A stretch of DNA of 64,000 nt from Geobacillus thermodenitrificans subsp. thermodenitrificans DSM 465 (GCF_000496575.1 NZ_AYKT01000002.1:62001-126000), one strand, 5' to 3'. Counted from the first letter of the stretch, positions 28,527 through 38,610 are shown. The notes: generated by a model from the sequence alone, not told the origin. A program made the numbers and translations.

Positions 28527-31286
28527 TTATCTAGAAGAAGATGGGGGAGCTTCGCTATTTTCCGCGTTGTCCGCACTAGCGGGCGAATTGGCCGGCGGGG
28601 AGGACTGGGCGGCCGGCAGTGCGACTTTGCTTGATGGTGCTGATTCCCGGCCAGCAATATCGACAGCGGTGACGTAATATGTTGCTCCCGGTTTGAGATC
28701 GGAAAAGGAAGTCGTTTCCCCCGCTTTGATGATGGCGACGATTTGCCGCTTTCCGGTTTCGCTTACCTGATAGACGCGGTAGCCGATGACATCGCGCTCT
28801 CCGTGGCGAGCCCAGACGAGCTGATTGTCATTCAGGCGGGCGGCCGGTGGGGCGGGCACGCGTCCATTGTCTTTTAAGGTGGAAACAACGAACGCATCGC
28901 CGACCGATGTCTTTCTATTGATTCCCCACTGATCGAGCAATTTTGGATTGACAACGACCTCGCGGGTGACAAACTCTTCCGGCGTCGTCTCGAGCGCTGC
29001 ATACCGATGCTCGCCAATGACGACAACCCGACCCTCGATCAAATAGTCATCGCTTCCTTGCCGCGGCGTAAACTTTGTATTGTATAAATCATAGCGAACG
29101 AGTCCAGCTTTTTTACATGCCGATGACGGGCTGAATCCACTCGTGGCACAATACGCGCGGCGAACGATGCCGCCTGGCATTAAAAACCGTTCCGACGGAT
29201 TGATGAGTTTCGGTTTCACACGATGGGCGGCATTCATCAATTGCGCCCATAACAGCTGAGTGCGTTGGCCGTAGGAAAACCCTTTGTAGCGCGACTCAAG
29301 CGACGCTGGACGATCGTAACCGATCCAAACGCCGAACGTGACGTTCGGATTAGTGGCAACAAACCATGAATCGCGATTGTCTTGCGATGTTCCCGTCTTG
29401 CCGGCCCAGTCAGCAGAAAACGTCAAGTAACGCCGCACTGAAGAGGCGGTTCCACCGCGCAGCACGTCACGCATCATATCGATCATTAAATACGATGTTT
29501 GCGGAGAAAAGACGCGAACCGGTTTGCTTGTATGTTGATAAATGACTTTTCCGTCTTTGTCGGTAATCTTTTCGATCATATACGCATCGACAAATGAGCC
29601 GTAATTGGCAAAGGTCGCATACGCATTCACGTTTTCTTCGACGGTGACACCGATATTCGTCCCGCCGATCGCTAAAGCCGGATGTTTTTCTTCTTCCTTA
29701 GCGACGCTGGTAATCCCCATTTTGTGCAAATAGTCGACCGGATGGCGGTTTTGGATTTTCGTATAGACCCGAACAGCCGGGATGTTGTACGAATGTTGAA
29801 GCGCGCGCCGCGCTGTGACAAGGCCGTGCGTTTTTCCATCCGCATTTTTTGGCTTATACGAACCGATCGAAAGCGGAAGATCAGGAATGATCGAGCCGGG
29901 CTGAATGACGCCCATCTCCATCGCCGGTGCGTACACTAAAAGCGGCTTCATCGTTGAACCGTTCGAACGGTACGCCTGGGTGGCGTGATTTAACTGCTCG
30001 CGCTTGTAATCACGGCCGCCGACAAAGCTGATGATTTTGCCGGTTTTGTTTTCGATGAGCATCGCCCCGACTTCGACCGGCTGGCGCTTGGCGATCCGTT
30101 TCCCTGTTTTTGTGTCTGTCACATAATACAACCGTTCGTTGCCGTAATACGGGTAGTTGGCGGCCACACGCTGCATTTGCTCATAAATCGCTTTGTCGAT
30201 CGTCGTATGGATGTGCAAGCCTCCTTGCCGCAACATTTTTTCCGCTTCACCGACATAGCGGCTGTATAAAGCAGCATCGCGTTTCAGCTCTTCCGGCTTG
30301 TGGCCATCGCGTTTAGCGAACGTTTCCGCAAGCACGTCTTTGGCTCGTCTTTCGATTTCCATTGTTAAAAACGGATAGCGCTCAAACGGTGTCGGTTTCG
30401 GAGCGGCGAAATGCTTCGTCACATCGTAGGCGAGCGCTTCTTTATACTGCTTATCAGAAATATAACCAGCGCGCTTCATCCGGTAGAGCACTGTTTTCAT
30501 CCGTTCCAATCCGGCCGATATATCTTGTTTGCGGCTCCCATCAGCGGTAAACGGTGTATAGACGAACGGGTTTTGCGGCAAGCCGGCTAAAAACGCCGCT
30601 TGGGCGAGATTGAGTTCTTTGGCGTCAACGCCAAACACTCCTTGGGCGGCGGCTTGGATGCCGGCGATGTTGCGGCCCGATGAACTGCGGCCGAACGGAA
30701 CAACGTTTAAGTAGGCCTCTAAAATTTCTTCCTTGGAAAAAAACCGTTCCAAGCGCATCGCCAATAACATTTCCTTCGCCTTGCGTTCAAACGACACTTC
30801 ACTGGTCAGCAGCTGGTTTTTGACGAGTTGCTGCGTAAGCGTACTGCCGCCGCTTTTGATCGGTGAATTGGTCACTTCTTGAAATATAGCGCGAATGACA
30901 GCCTTGGGAACGACGCCGTCATGCTCGTAAAAATGCTCATCTTCCGTGGCGATCACCGCCTGCACAACGTACGGGGAGACGTCGGCAAGGCGCACCGACT
31001 CGCGGTCGAGATCAGATCGGAATTGGCCTAAATAGATGCCGTCAGCAAAATACATATGGCTCGTTTCTTCATAGCTGTAAATCTCATTTTTCAGTTGGTC
31101 ATGGGACGGAACCTCCATATCTTTCACCAAAAAGGCAAAATAGCCGGCACCGATGCCCACGGCAAAACAAACAAGACAGAGTGTGGCGATGAGCAAAATA
31201 AGGATGACATTCCAGACGACGTCATATGTAAGGGAAAAATAGTACCACACTTTTTGTAAAGAAGCTCGAAACCGTTTTTGTTCCAT
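28527..31286 (-). CDS. Class A penicillin-binding protein with C-terminal fibronectin-type domain
   Basis: 919-residue bifunctional peptidoglycan synthase. A single membrane anchor lies near residues 24-54. The glycosyltransferase (GT51) domain has EDEHFYEHDGV with the catalytic Glu, GGSTLTQQLVKN and RKAKEMLLAMRLE. The transpeptidase domain has STMK (nucleophile Ser), SYN and KTGT. The last 100 residues form an FN3-like domain (YRVYQVSETGKRQ, YYVTAVDIAG) and a Pro/Ser-rich tail. ATG 31286 follows GGGGG by about six bases; the frame runs 79 codons further up but without anchor or site. Which Bacillus PBP it matches is unclear. Confidence 0.92.
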   Translation of the reverse strand: MEQKRFRASLQKVWYYFSLTYDVVWNVILILLIATLCLVCFAVGIGAGYFAFLVKDMEVPSHDQLKNEIYSYEETSHMYFADGIYLGQFRSDLDRESVRLADVSPYVVQAVIATEDEHFYEHDGVVPKAVIRAIFQEVTNSPIKSGGSTLTQQLVKNQLLTSEVSFERKAKEMLLAMRLERFFSKEEILEAYLNVVPFGRSSSGRNIAGIQAAAQGVFGVDAKELNLAQAAFLAGLPQNPFVYTPFTADGSRKQDISAGLERMKTVLYRMKRAGYISDKQYKEALAYDVTKHFAAPKPTPFERYPFLTMEIERRAKDVLAETFAKRDGHKPEELKRDAALYSRYVGEAEKMLRQGGLHIHTTIDKAIYEQMQRVAANYPYYGNERLYYVTDTKTGKRIAKRQPVEVGAMLIENKTGKIISFVGGRDYKREQLNHATQAYRSNGSTMKPLLVYAPAMEMGVIQPGSIIPDLPLSIGSYKPKNADGKTHGLVTARRALQHSYNIPAVRVYTKIQNRHPVDYLHKMGITSVAKEEEKHPALAIGGTNIGVTVEENVNAYATFANYGSFVDAYMIEKITDKDGKVIYQHTSKPVRVFSPQTSYLMIDMMRDVLRGGTASSVRRYLTFSADWAGKTGTSQDNRDSWFVATNPNVTFGVWIGYDRPASLESRYKGFSYGQRTQLLWAQLMNAAHRVKPKLINPSERFLMPGGIVRRAYCATSGFSPSSACKKAGLVRYDLYNTKFTPRQGSDDYLIEGRVVVIGEHRYAALETTPEEFVTREVVVNPKLLDQWGINRKTSVGDAFVVSTLKDNGRVPAPPAARLNDNQLVWARHGERDVIGYRVYQVSETGKRQIVAIIKAGETTSFSDLKPGATYYVTAVDIAGRESAPSSKVALPAAQSSPPANSPASADNAENSEAPPSSSR

Positions 31287-31320
31287 ATCGGGCCCCCTAT
31301 AATGGCAAATCATATATATA

Positions 31321-31329
31321 AGTATAGCA
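31321..31329 (-). promoter_or_regulatory. Extended -10 promoter of the PBP gene
   Basis: TGCTATACT on the minus strand, 35 bases before the start. No good -35, as is usual with TGn elements. Confidence 0.45.
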
Positions 31330-31393
31330 TACTCGCATGTTCTGTTGCGGGATTTTGTCGCTTTTTCGCCATTTGTGGCGAAAAAAGCCGGAG

Positions 31394-31399
31394 TTGACA
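31394..31399 (+). promoter_or_regulatory. -35 element of the tyrS T-box transcript
   Basis: TTGACA; the matching -10 is poor (TAAAAG near 31418). Confidence 0.45.
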
Positions 31400-31444
31400 G
31401 TGAGTGTGCTGGTATGGTAAAAGAATGTATATATTCATACCGAC

Positions 31445-31688
31445 AAAGCGATGACGGGAACAAGTAGCGGTTGTCTCCCTGGTGCAGAGAGCTGGCGGGT
31501 GGTGCGAGCCAGTCCATAGGCAAACGTGAATTACCTCCCCGAGCAGCGATGGTGAACGGCTTTGTCGCCTAGTAGCCGTCTGCCGGCATGCGCCGTTACC
31601 GAAATGAGCGAGAAAGCAACATGCTTTCTAAGTAGGGTGGTACCGCGACGAACACTCGCCCCTTCATGCAGGGCGGGTGTTTTCTTTT
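31445..31688 (+). ncRNA. Tyrosine T-box riboswitch upstream of tyrS
   Basis: A classic T-box leader. The T-box sequence AGGGTGGTACCGCG is at 31634-31647, directly before the terminator (arms 31652-31661 and 31671-31680, then Ts). Stem I contains a GTGAATTACC segment in which TAC at 31532-31534 is the expected tyrosine specifier codon. Uncharged tRNA-Tyr should pair with the specifier and the T-box and favour the antiterminator, so that tyrS is made when tyrosine is short. The 5' boundary is approximate. Confidence 0.92.
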
Positions 31689-31690
31689 TT
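31652..31690 (+). terminator. T-box-controlled terminator
   Basis: ACACTCGCCC / GGGCGGGTGT (one mismatch), nine-base loop, TTTTCTTTTTT tail. Mutually exclusive with the antiterminator formed with the T-box. Confidence 0.9.
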
Positions 31691-31705
31691 GACGACATTC
31701 ATTAA

Positions 31706-32980
<1,275 letters not shown>

Positions 32981-32982
32981 AC

Positions 32983-33023
32983 AAAAAAGCTCCGAAATGC
33001 ATCGGCATTTCGGAGCTTTTTTT
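32983..33023 (+). terminator. Bidirectional terminator after tyrS
   Basis: An 18-bp almost uninterrupted stem (AAAAAAGCTCCGAAATGC / GCATTTCGGAGCTTTTTTT) with ATCG loop. The A run on its left would serve transcripts from the other side, so before the island arrived it probably also stopped rpsD. Confidence 0.93.
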
Positions 33024-33027
33024 GCGC

Positions 33028-33048
33028 ATTAACGCGAGTAGAACTCAA
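33028..33048. repeat. Left 21-bp direct repeat of the island (copy of the rpsD 3' end)
   Basis: Identical over 21 bp to 40136-40156, which is the end of rpsD including its stop codon. Sequence diverges at once on both sides. It looks like an attachment-site duplication. Confidence 0.9.
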
Positions 33049-33109
33049 TTGTTTCATCTCACTTGATATATCAGTGTTTAAAAAACCTTCTTAAAAATTA
33101 CCTCAATCA

Positions 33110-33866
33110 AATTCATTTTCTCCATTTGTTGAAACAGAAAGAAGAAGTTATCATCACGATTCGTGCACTTGGAAAGTTGTTAGGCTTCACTTCCGAACAG
33201 GTTTGGCACCAGTTTGTGATCAGGAATTAGTTTTCCAAGGGCTTGTTCCCTGAATGTTCTTGACACAACTGTCGTTGTCGAGCACTTGACTTTGCCATCA
33301 AGTGGGGCAGCACCAGCTGGCCAAGCGTGGACAACACCGTGTGTATGCGATCGTGGACAGTTTGCCGCTTAAGCTATATCATCCATTCCGAATGGATCGC
33401 ACCAAACGGTTTCGTAGAGAAGCGGATATTGGCTATTGTGCTTCGAAAAAGATCGTTTTCAAACTTTATCCGCAGATCAGCAATCAAGGAGTTCCGATGG
33501 GATACGCCATCAATGAAGCATCTTGTGTATGATCGGGTGCCGCTGAAACCATCATAGTGCAAATTCTACATCCATAAACCTAGGTGGACAAAGAGTACAT
33601 CAGCCAAAAACTACAAAAGGAGCTGTACAAAGAGCATCGAGTTGCTTTTTGAGTGCCCGTTCGAAAAAATGAGCGAATTCGCCAATCCATCTCATGGAAA
33701 CAGCGGATGAAATGAAAATGCAAAGTGATTGAAACCGTGTTTTCGATTTTCAGCGATTTGTATTGGCTCATCGAGATTCGAGCGAACTCGATTTCGGGAT
33801 TTGAAACGGCACTCGATGGGATTTTACTGGCTTACTCCTTTGTTGTTCTTCGGTTAGTTGAGTGTT
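33110..33866 (+). pseudogene. Decayed IS982-family transposase
   Basis: Broken into several frames by stops and shifts. Recognisable pieces in order: VIITIRALGKLLGFTSEQVWHQFV near 33151-33225, QHRVYAIVDSLPLKLYHP near 33330-33385 (start of the DDE domain), RREADIGYCASKKIVF, ISNQGVPMGYAINEAS, then GYISQKLQKELYKEHRVAF near 33586-33650, and VIETVFSIFSDLYW ... RANSISGFETALDGILLAY near 33723-33850. Several stretches are missing. It cannot make an active transposase. Terminal repeats were not identified. Confidence 0.75.
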
Positions 33867-33934
33867 AACGCTCCACTAGCACCAGGGGGATATAAATAAT
33901 GGTTATAAGATTGAGAAAATTAATATTATTACTA

Positions 33935-33950
33935 AAATAAGTGATATAAT
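33935..33950 (+). promoter_or_regulatory. Candidate -10 and half-site before the sigma-54 activator gene
   Basis: AAATAAGTGAT at 33935-33945 runs into TATAAT at 33945-33950. The 11-mer is the same as one arm of the perfect palindrome at 35541, hinting that the activator may bind its own promoter. No good -35. Confidence 0.4.
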
Positions 33951-34003
33951 ATTGTTCAAGAGAATGCACATTAGAATAAATTGATTAAAAGTGGGGGATG
34001 TAA

Positions 34004-35464
34004 ATGGTTCCAGACCTTAAACATATCAATCGGTTTCCAATGAATAATCAACATATGCTACAGCATGAATGTGTTTACAAAATAGCATTAGATCATTTAT
34101 ACGATGGTGTTTTCATTACAGACAACGAATGTAAAATTCTTTACGTTAATGAAGCGTATACAAAAATGTCAGGTCTTAAATATGAAGATGTTGTCGGCCA
34201 TTATGTGGATGATTTAGAAGCAAAAGGTATATTTAAAAATTCTACTTCACCTCATGTTCGAAGGGAAAACAAGATTATTAGTTCCATTGGAAAGGCAAAA
34301 GATGGAGTAGAAATGTTAATTACAGGAAAACCGATATATGATGAAAACAATGAACTCATCTATGTAGTGGTTAATCAGAGGGATATTTCTGATTTAGAAA
34401 TTATGAGGCAAAAATTAATAGTAACAGAAAACAAAATGGCAGTAGTTGAAAAAGAAAGAAAAAAGAAGGAAGAAGAAAACGAATATTATAAAAAACAATT
34501 TTTCAATAATACTGGGATTATTGGAGATAGCGAAGAGATTCGTGATGTAATCTATTTAATTAATAAAATTGCCCCACTAGATGTTACTGTTTTAATTACT
34601 GGAGAGAGCGGTGTAGGAAAAGAAGTCATTGCAAATGAAATTTTCCAAAAGAGCTCGAGGAAGAATAAGCAGTTTATTAAAGTGAATTGTGCTGCAATTC
34701 CTACTAATTTGTTAGAATCTGAGCTTTTTGGTTATGAAAAGGGGGCTTTTACTGGTGCAGACAAAGCCAAAAAAGGACTTTTTCAACTCGCAGATGGTGG
34801 TACCATTTTTTTAGATGAGATAGGGGACATTCCATTAGAAATTCAACCAAAATTACTGAGGGCTCTGCAACAAAAAGAGGTTGTTCCTGTAGGTGGAACC
34901 CAAATTCAAAAATTAGATGTTCGAATTATTGCAGCAACAAATAAAGATTTGTCTCAACAAGTAAAAGAGGGAAAGTTTCGCAAAGATTTATATTACCGAT
35001 TAAATGTTTTTCCCATTGAAATTCCGCCCTTAAGGGAGAGGAAAAGAGATATATATGCCTTAGGTGAATACTTTTTAAAACAATATAATAAAAAGTATGG
35101 AAAATCAGTGGTTTTATCTTCCGAGGCATATTCATTGTTGATGAATTATGATTGGCCGGGTAATGTGAGGGAGTTACAGAATATTATCGAAAGATTAATT
35201 ATTATTTCTGATGACCAAACAGTGATTAATAAAGATCAAATTGAGAAAATTATGTTTCCAAACACAATGTTAGATATCACAAAATCCGAAAAAGGATTAA
35301 AAGAAATTATTCAAGAGATTGAAAAAGAAATATTAATAGATGTATTAAAGAATACAGGAACTACTAGAAAAGCGGCAAAAAAATTAAAAATAGACCAATC
35401 CACATTAGTAAAAAAGCTAAAGAAATATGGAATAAATATTGATGAAATACGTCATCAAAGCTGA
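34004..35464 (+). CDS. PAS-domain sigma-54-dependent transcriptional activator
   Basis: 486 residues. N-terminal PAS domain (about 25-130; YDGVFITDNECKILYVNEAYTKMSG), a charged coiled-coil linker, and an AAA+ domain with Walker A GESGVGKE near 200, the sigma-54 contact loop GAFTGA near 248, and FLDEIGD. A Fis-type helix-turn-helix closes the protein (TTRKAAKKLKIDQSTLVKKLKKYG). The GAFTGA loop is intact, so it should open sigma-54 promoters; one lies 150 bases downstream. PAS ligand unknown. GTGGGGGATGTAA precedes ATG 34004. A/T-rich codon use. Confidence 0.92.
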   Translation: MVPDLKHINRFPMNNQHMLQHECVYKIALDHLYDGVFITDNECKILYVNEAYTKMSGLKYEDVVGHYVDDLEAKGIFKNSTSPHVRRENKIISSIGKAKDGVEMLITGKPIYDENNELIYVVVNQRDISDLEIMRQKLIVTENKMAVVEKERKKKEEENEYYKKQFFNNTGIIGDSEEIRDVIYLINKIAPLDVTVLITGESGVGKEVIANEIFQKSSRKNKQFIKVNCAAIPTNLLESELFGYEKGAFTGADKAKKGLFQLADGGTIFLDEIGDIPLEIQPKLLRALQQKEVVPVGGTQIQKLDVRIIAATNKDLSQQVKEGKFRKDLYYRLNVFPIEIPPLRERKRDIYALGEYFLKQYNKKYGKSVVLSSEAYSLLMNYDWPGNVRELQNIIERLIIISDDQTVINKDQIEKIMFPNTMLDITKSEKGLKEIIQEIEKEILIDVLKNTGTTRKAAKKLKIDQSTLVKKLKKYGINIDEIRHQS

Positions 35465-35540
35465 TGATTCTTTTCATAATGAAAACGATACCATAAAAGC
35501 TATGAATATATGTAAAAAGTCCCTGTTTTACATAATAGAA

Positions 35541-35572
35541 AAATAAGTGATGAAATATTTCATCACTTATTT
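35541..35572. promoter_or_regulatory. Perfect 32-bp palindrome, possible activator binding site or terminator
   Basis: Two 16-base arms with no spacer, AAATAAGTGATGAAAT and its complement, followed by further Ts. It lies 45 bases upstream of the -24 element, where an activator site would be expected. The T run also allows it to act as the terminator of the regulator gene. A single arm recurs at 33935. Confidence 0.6.
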
Positions 35573-35615
35573 TTTTTGAAAGTACGAAAACACCTGTCTT
35601 AAAGCGTTTTTCATT

Positions 35616-35631
35616 TGGCACGGTTATTGCA
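35616..35631 (+). promoter_or_regulatory. Sigma-54 (-24/-12) promoter
   Basis: TGGCAC at 35616-35621, five bases, TTGCA at 35627-35631: an exact match to the -24/-12 consensus. Transcription should start near 35642, which rules out the ATG at 35638 as the start codon of the next gene. Confidence 0.88.
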
Positions 35632-35667
35632 TTTCTTATGAATGAGAAAATGAAAGGAGTGGTATTT

Positions 35668-36492
35668 TTGGACAAAGTAATTATTACAGCAGCTTTGACA
35701 GGTGCATTTCCTGCCAAGGACAAAAACCCAAATATTCCATTAACACCTCAAGAAATTGCAGATGACGTTTATGAAGTTTGGAAAGCAGGTGCAGCCATTG
35801 CCCATTTACATATGGTGGATGAAAACGGGCAAGGCACGATGAATAAAGAAAGATTTGCAGAAACTGTTGAACTTATTAAAGAAAAAAATATTGATATCAT
35901 ACTAAACCTTACAACATCCGGGGATTTAAATGCAACAGATGAAGAACGAATGGCTCATTTGATTGAACTTAAACCGGAAATGGCATCGTTTGATGCAGGA
36001 ACGATGAACTGGATGCATAAAACCGTATTTTATAACACCCCTCCTTTTCTTGAAAAATTAGGTAAAACGATGATTGAAAATAATGTAAAGCCAGAAGTAG
36101 AAATATTTGATGCAGGTATGCTTTACAACGCTTTATATTATGTGAAAAAAGGGGTTTTAAAAGAACCTGTTCACTTTCAATTTGTGCTGGGTGCACCGGG
36201 CGGAACTGCAGCAACTGTAGAAAATCTAGTATATTTAAAGAGTTTACTTCCTGAAAATTGCACGTGGTCTGCATTTGGAATCGGAAAAGGTCATTTGCCA
36301 ATTCTTTTTGCAACTCTAGCATTAGGTGGACATATTCGTGTAGGAATGGAGGATAATATTTATTATTCAAAGAATCGAATTGCCAAATCAAATGCAGAGT
36401 TTGTAGAAAGGGCAGTAAGAATCATTAAAGAATTCAACAAAGAACCTGCTACACCGGATGAAGCAAGAGAAATTCTTGGTTTAAAAAGTTAA
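35668..36492 (+). CDS. Beta-keto acid cleavage enzyme (BKACE, DUF849)
   Basis: 274-residue TIM-barrel zinc enzyme. Signatures: ITAALTGAFPAKDKNPNIP at the N terminus, the zinc-binding HLHMVDE (residues about 46-52), FDAGTMNW, EIFDAGML and FVLGAPGG. The family splits a beta-keto acid with acetyl-CoA into acetoacetate and a new acyl-CoA. The best-known member acts on 3-keto-5-aminohexanoate; others act on dehydrocarnitine or simple keto acids. The substrate here is unknown. TTG 35668 lies six bases after AAAGGAGTGG and begins MDKVIITAA, as usual for the family. Confidence 0.9.
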   Translation: MDKVIITAALTGAFPAKDKNPNIPLTPQEIADDVYEVWKAGAAIAHLHMVDENGQGTMNKERFAETVELIKEKNIDIILNLTTSGDLNATDEERMAHLIELKPEMASFDAGTMNWMHKTVFYNTPPFLEKLGKTMIENNVKPEVEIFDAGMLYNALYYVKKGVLKEPVHFQFVLGAPGGTAATVENLVYLKSLLPENCTWSAFGIGKGHLPILFATLALGGHIRVGMEDNIYYSKNRIAKSNAEFVERAVRIIKEFNKEPATPDEAREILGLKS

Positions 36493-36600
36493 ATTTTTGT
36501 AAGTGTCTAGAAGAATAAAATTAGAAATTGATTTATGTAAAAAAGGAATCAACCAAATTGAGTCCATGTGAAACTCCATTTTAAATTATCAGACTGAAAA

Positions 36601-36606
36601 GGAGGT
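36601..36606 (+). promoter_or_regulatory. Shine-Dalgarno site for the 42-residue protein
   Basis: GGAGGT, seven bases before ATG 36614. A near-perfect site that supports the small gene. Confidence 0.75.
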
Positions 36607-36613
36607 AAATAGT

Positions 36614-36742
36614 ATGCTTATTGCTCTTTTAAGTTGGCTAGGATCAATTTTAGTATCACTATTATTAGGTACGTTTTTATGTTACCGGATAGAAAAATCA
36701 GGTGTTGAACGCTGGGGAGCTACAGGTAAATTATTTAAATGA
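36614..36742 (+). CDS. Small membrane protein, likely symporter accessory subunit
   Basis: 42 residues, one hydrophobic helix (about residues 2-24: LIALLSWLGSILVSLLLG then TFLCY) followed by the short polar tail RIEKSGVERWGATGKLFK. It has a strong ribosome-binding site and ends 13 bases before the symporter start. Short single-helix partners are encoded next to some sodium:solute symporters, so this is probably a structural or stabilising partner; that is inference. Not a fragment of a larger gene in any frame I can see. Confidence 0.72.
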   Translation: MLIALLSWLGSILVSLLLGTFLCYRIEKSGVERWGATGKLFK

Positions 36743-36755
36743 AGGGGTGATATGT

Positions 36756-38333
36756 GTGTTTTGGTACATTTTTGTTTTTGTATTATATACATTTTTTATA
36801 ATTGTTTTGAACCTAAGAAGTCTTAAACAAGTCGAGACTTTTGCGGATTTTACTACTGGCGGGCACAGAATGGGATTATGGGTTGGTGTATTTACCACGG
36901 TTGCAACATGGGTCAGTGTAGCTTCGGTAATGGGAGTACCTGGTTATTTATATAGTAATGGTGTGTCTGCTATTATTGGCTGGATAGCTGGATGGTTTTT
37001 AGCAACAGCATTTATCCCGATTGTTGCTTATAAAGTTAGAAGACCGAAAAACCCTCCAAGGACTTTTCCTGAGTTTATCCATCTTCGGTATGAACCTTTC
37101 CAAAAGAGAAGTCCGCTTAGAGCCATTGTAGGATTGTTGATGTCAATAGGCTACTTTATATTTGTACATTTACAAGTGGTTGGATTTGGGATTGTTTTTT
37201 CAACGATTACGGGAATTCAATATGAAATAGCTTTATTTGGTTTCTTATTCTTTTTATTGTTTACAAGTATAGGAGGATTCTGGTCAGTTTCTGTTACGGA
37301 CTCTGTTAATACCATAATCATTGTTTTAGGTGTTATACTTGGTGCTTTTGCTGTATTATATTCAACTGGTGGATTTGTAAATATTTATGAAAATTTAGCT
37401 ACTACAACTGCGCCTACGTTCGAAGGTGGAGAAAGTCTTCCAAAAGGACTTTTATTATCACCTGTTGGCGGATTTGGATTTGGTGCACTTTGTTCCATTT
37501 TCCTATCGAACGCATTAGGTGCCATTGTGTCGCCACACTGGGTGACTAGAATGATGGCACCAAAGAATGTAAAAACTGCAATTTTACAAATGATGTTATC
37601 AGTTCTTATACTAACTTTAATATTTATTCCGTTAATCATTATTGGTTTAGGTGCAAAAATGCTAATACCAAGTTTACCGGCTGGGCAAACAACTGATTAT
37701 ATTATGCCAACCGTTATTACAGAATTTGCTCACCCGATAGTTGGTGCATTTACACTAGTTGCATTATGTGCTGCAGCGATTTCTACTGCAAACTCAATGC
37801 TTTTACATGCAGGAACATCAATATACTATGATTTGTATCGAAATTTATTTCCCGATAAGGATTTTCATGATGAAAAGGGAAAAAAACAGCTTCGCTATTT
37901 AGTCTTAACCCTTGGGTTCTTAGCAGTGCTTAGTGCAATAAAACCACCAGTACTACTGGCTATGGGATTTACTTATGTATATGGGGCATTTGGTGCAGTA
38001 TTCTTCTTTGTTGTGTTATTAGGATTATATACAAAACGTATGAATCGTCTTGCTGCTTACGCAAACGTTATTGTGGGGCTTGTAGCTTTCATTATTGCAC
38101 ATATTGTTGGAGCCACAAATCCATTCTTAGTTTCTTTAGTTGTATCTTTTATCGCAGTATTACTATCTATTATTATCGGGAAAAAGTCACCACTTGAAGC
38201 ATACGAGCCGTATTTTGAGGTGGAAGTAAGTCCGTCTACAGAAAAGGTATTAAATATTATTCGCAATGAAGGAGCAGATGGTTCTACAGACATACTAGCA
38301 AACGACTCAATAAATCACGAGGTAAAGGCATAA
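36756..38333 (+). CDS. Sodium:solute symporter (SSS family)
   Basis: 525 residues with about 13 membrane helices. Family signs: FADFTTGGHRMGLWVGVFTTVATWVS in the first helices, FSTITGIQYE, SIGGFWSVSVTDSVN, and AAAISTANSMLLHAGTSIYYDLY, which matches the SSS sodium-site helix. Probably takes up an organic acid or amino-acid-like compound used by the neighbouring enzymes. GTG 36756 is five bases after AAGGGGTGA; the ATG at 36702 overlaps the small gene and has no site. A/T-rich codons as in the rest of the island. Confidence 0.9.
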   Translation: MFWYIFVFVLYTFFIIVLNLRSLKQVETFADFTTGGHRMGLWVGVFTTVATWVSVASVMGVPGYLYSNGVSAIIGWIAGWFLATAFIPIVAYKVRRPKNPPRTFPEFIHLRYEPFQKRSPLRAIVGLLMSIGYFIFVHLQVVGFGIVFSTITGIQYEIALFGFLFFLLFTSIGGFWSVSVTDSVNTIIIVLGVILGAFAVLYSTGGFVNIYENLATTTAPTFEGGESLPKGLLLSPVGGFGFGALCSIFLSNALGAIVSPHWVTRMMAPKNVKTAILQMMLSVLILTLIFIPLIIIGLGAKMLIPSLPAGQTTDYIMPTVITEFAHPIVGAFTLVALCAAAISTANSMLLHAGTSIYYDLYRNLFPDKDFHDEKGKKQLRYLVLTLGFLAVLSAIKPPVLLAMGFTYVYGAFGAVFFFVVLLGLYTKRMNRLAAYANVIVGLVAFIIAHIVGATNPFLVSLVVSFIAVLLSIIIGKKSPLEAYEPYFEVEVSPSTEKVLNIIRNEGADGSTDILANDSINHEVKA

Positions 38334-38441
38334 TTGTAAAATGACTATTATCTCAGTAAAGAAGCATAAATCATGATCCAGATCTTATAACATTTAATGA
38401 TATAGTACGTGTAATTATTAGAATATTCTATCAAATGATTC

Positions 38442-38506
38442 GGAGTGAATTTGAAACCGGACATTGTCAGTGCTCATTACAGATAATAAACTTTCAAATT
38501 CACTCC
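38442..38506 (+). terminator. Long inverted repeat after the symporter gene
   Basis: Fifteen-base perfect arms (38442-38456 and 38492-38506) separated by 35 bases, followed by TTTGTTT. Probably a terminator or RNA-processing stem between the symporter and the dehydrogenase genes. Confidence 0.6.
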
Positions 38507-38610
38507 TTTGTTTAAAAGCTAAATTATTAAACGGAATACTGTTGTATGAATGGTTTAGCAATTAAAAGATCAATAATACAATGTCTATTTAATTACGAGG
38601 AGGAGATATA

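Noticed and set aside
33028-33048. The 21-bp repeat as a simple transposition target duplication
   Set aside because: It is far longer than the target duplications made by ordinary insertion sequences, and it consists exactly of the end of a gene, which better fits site-specific integration.
35638-35667. ATG 35638 as the start of the cleavage enzyme
   Set aside because: It would lie before the start point predicted from the -24/-12 promoter, and the family begins at MDKVIITAA, the TTG at 35668.
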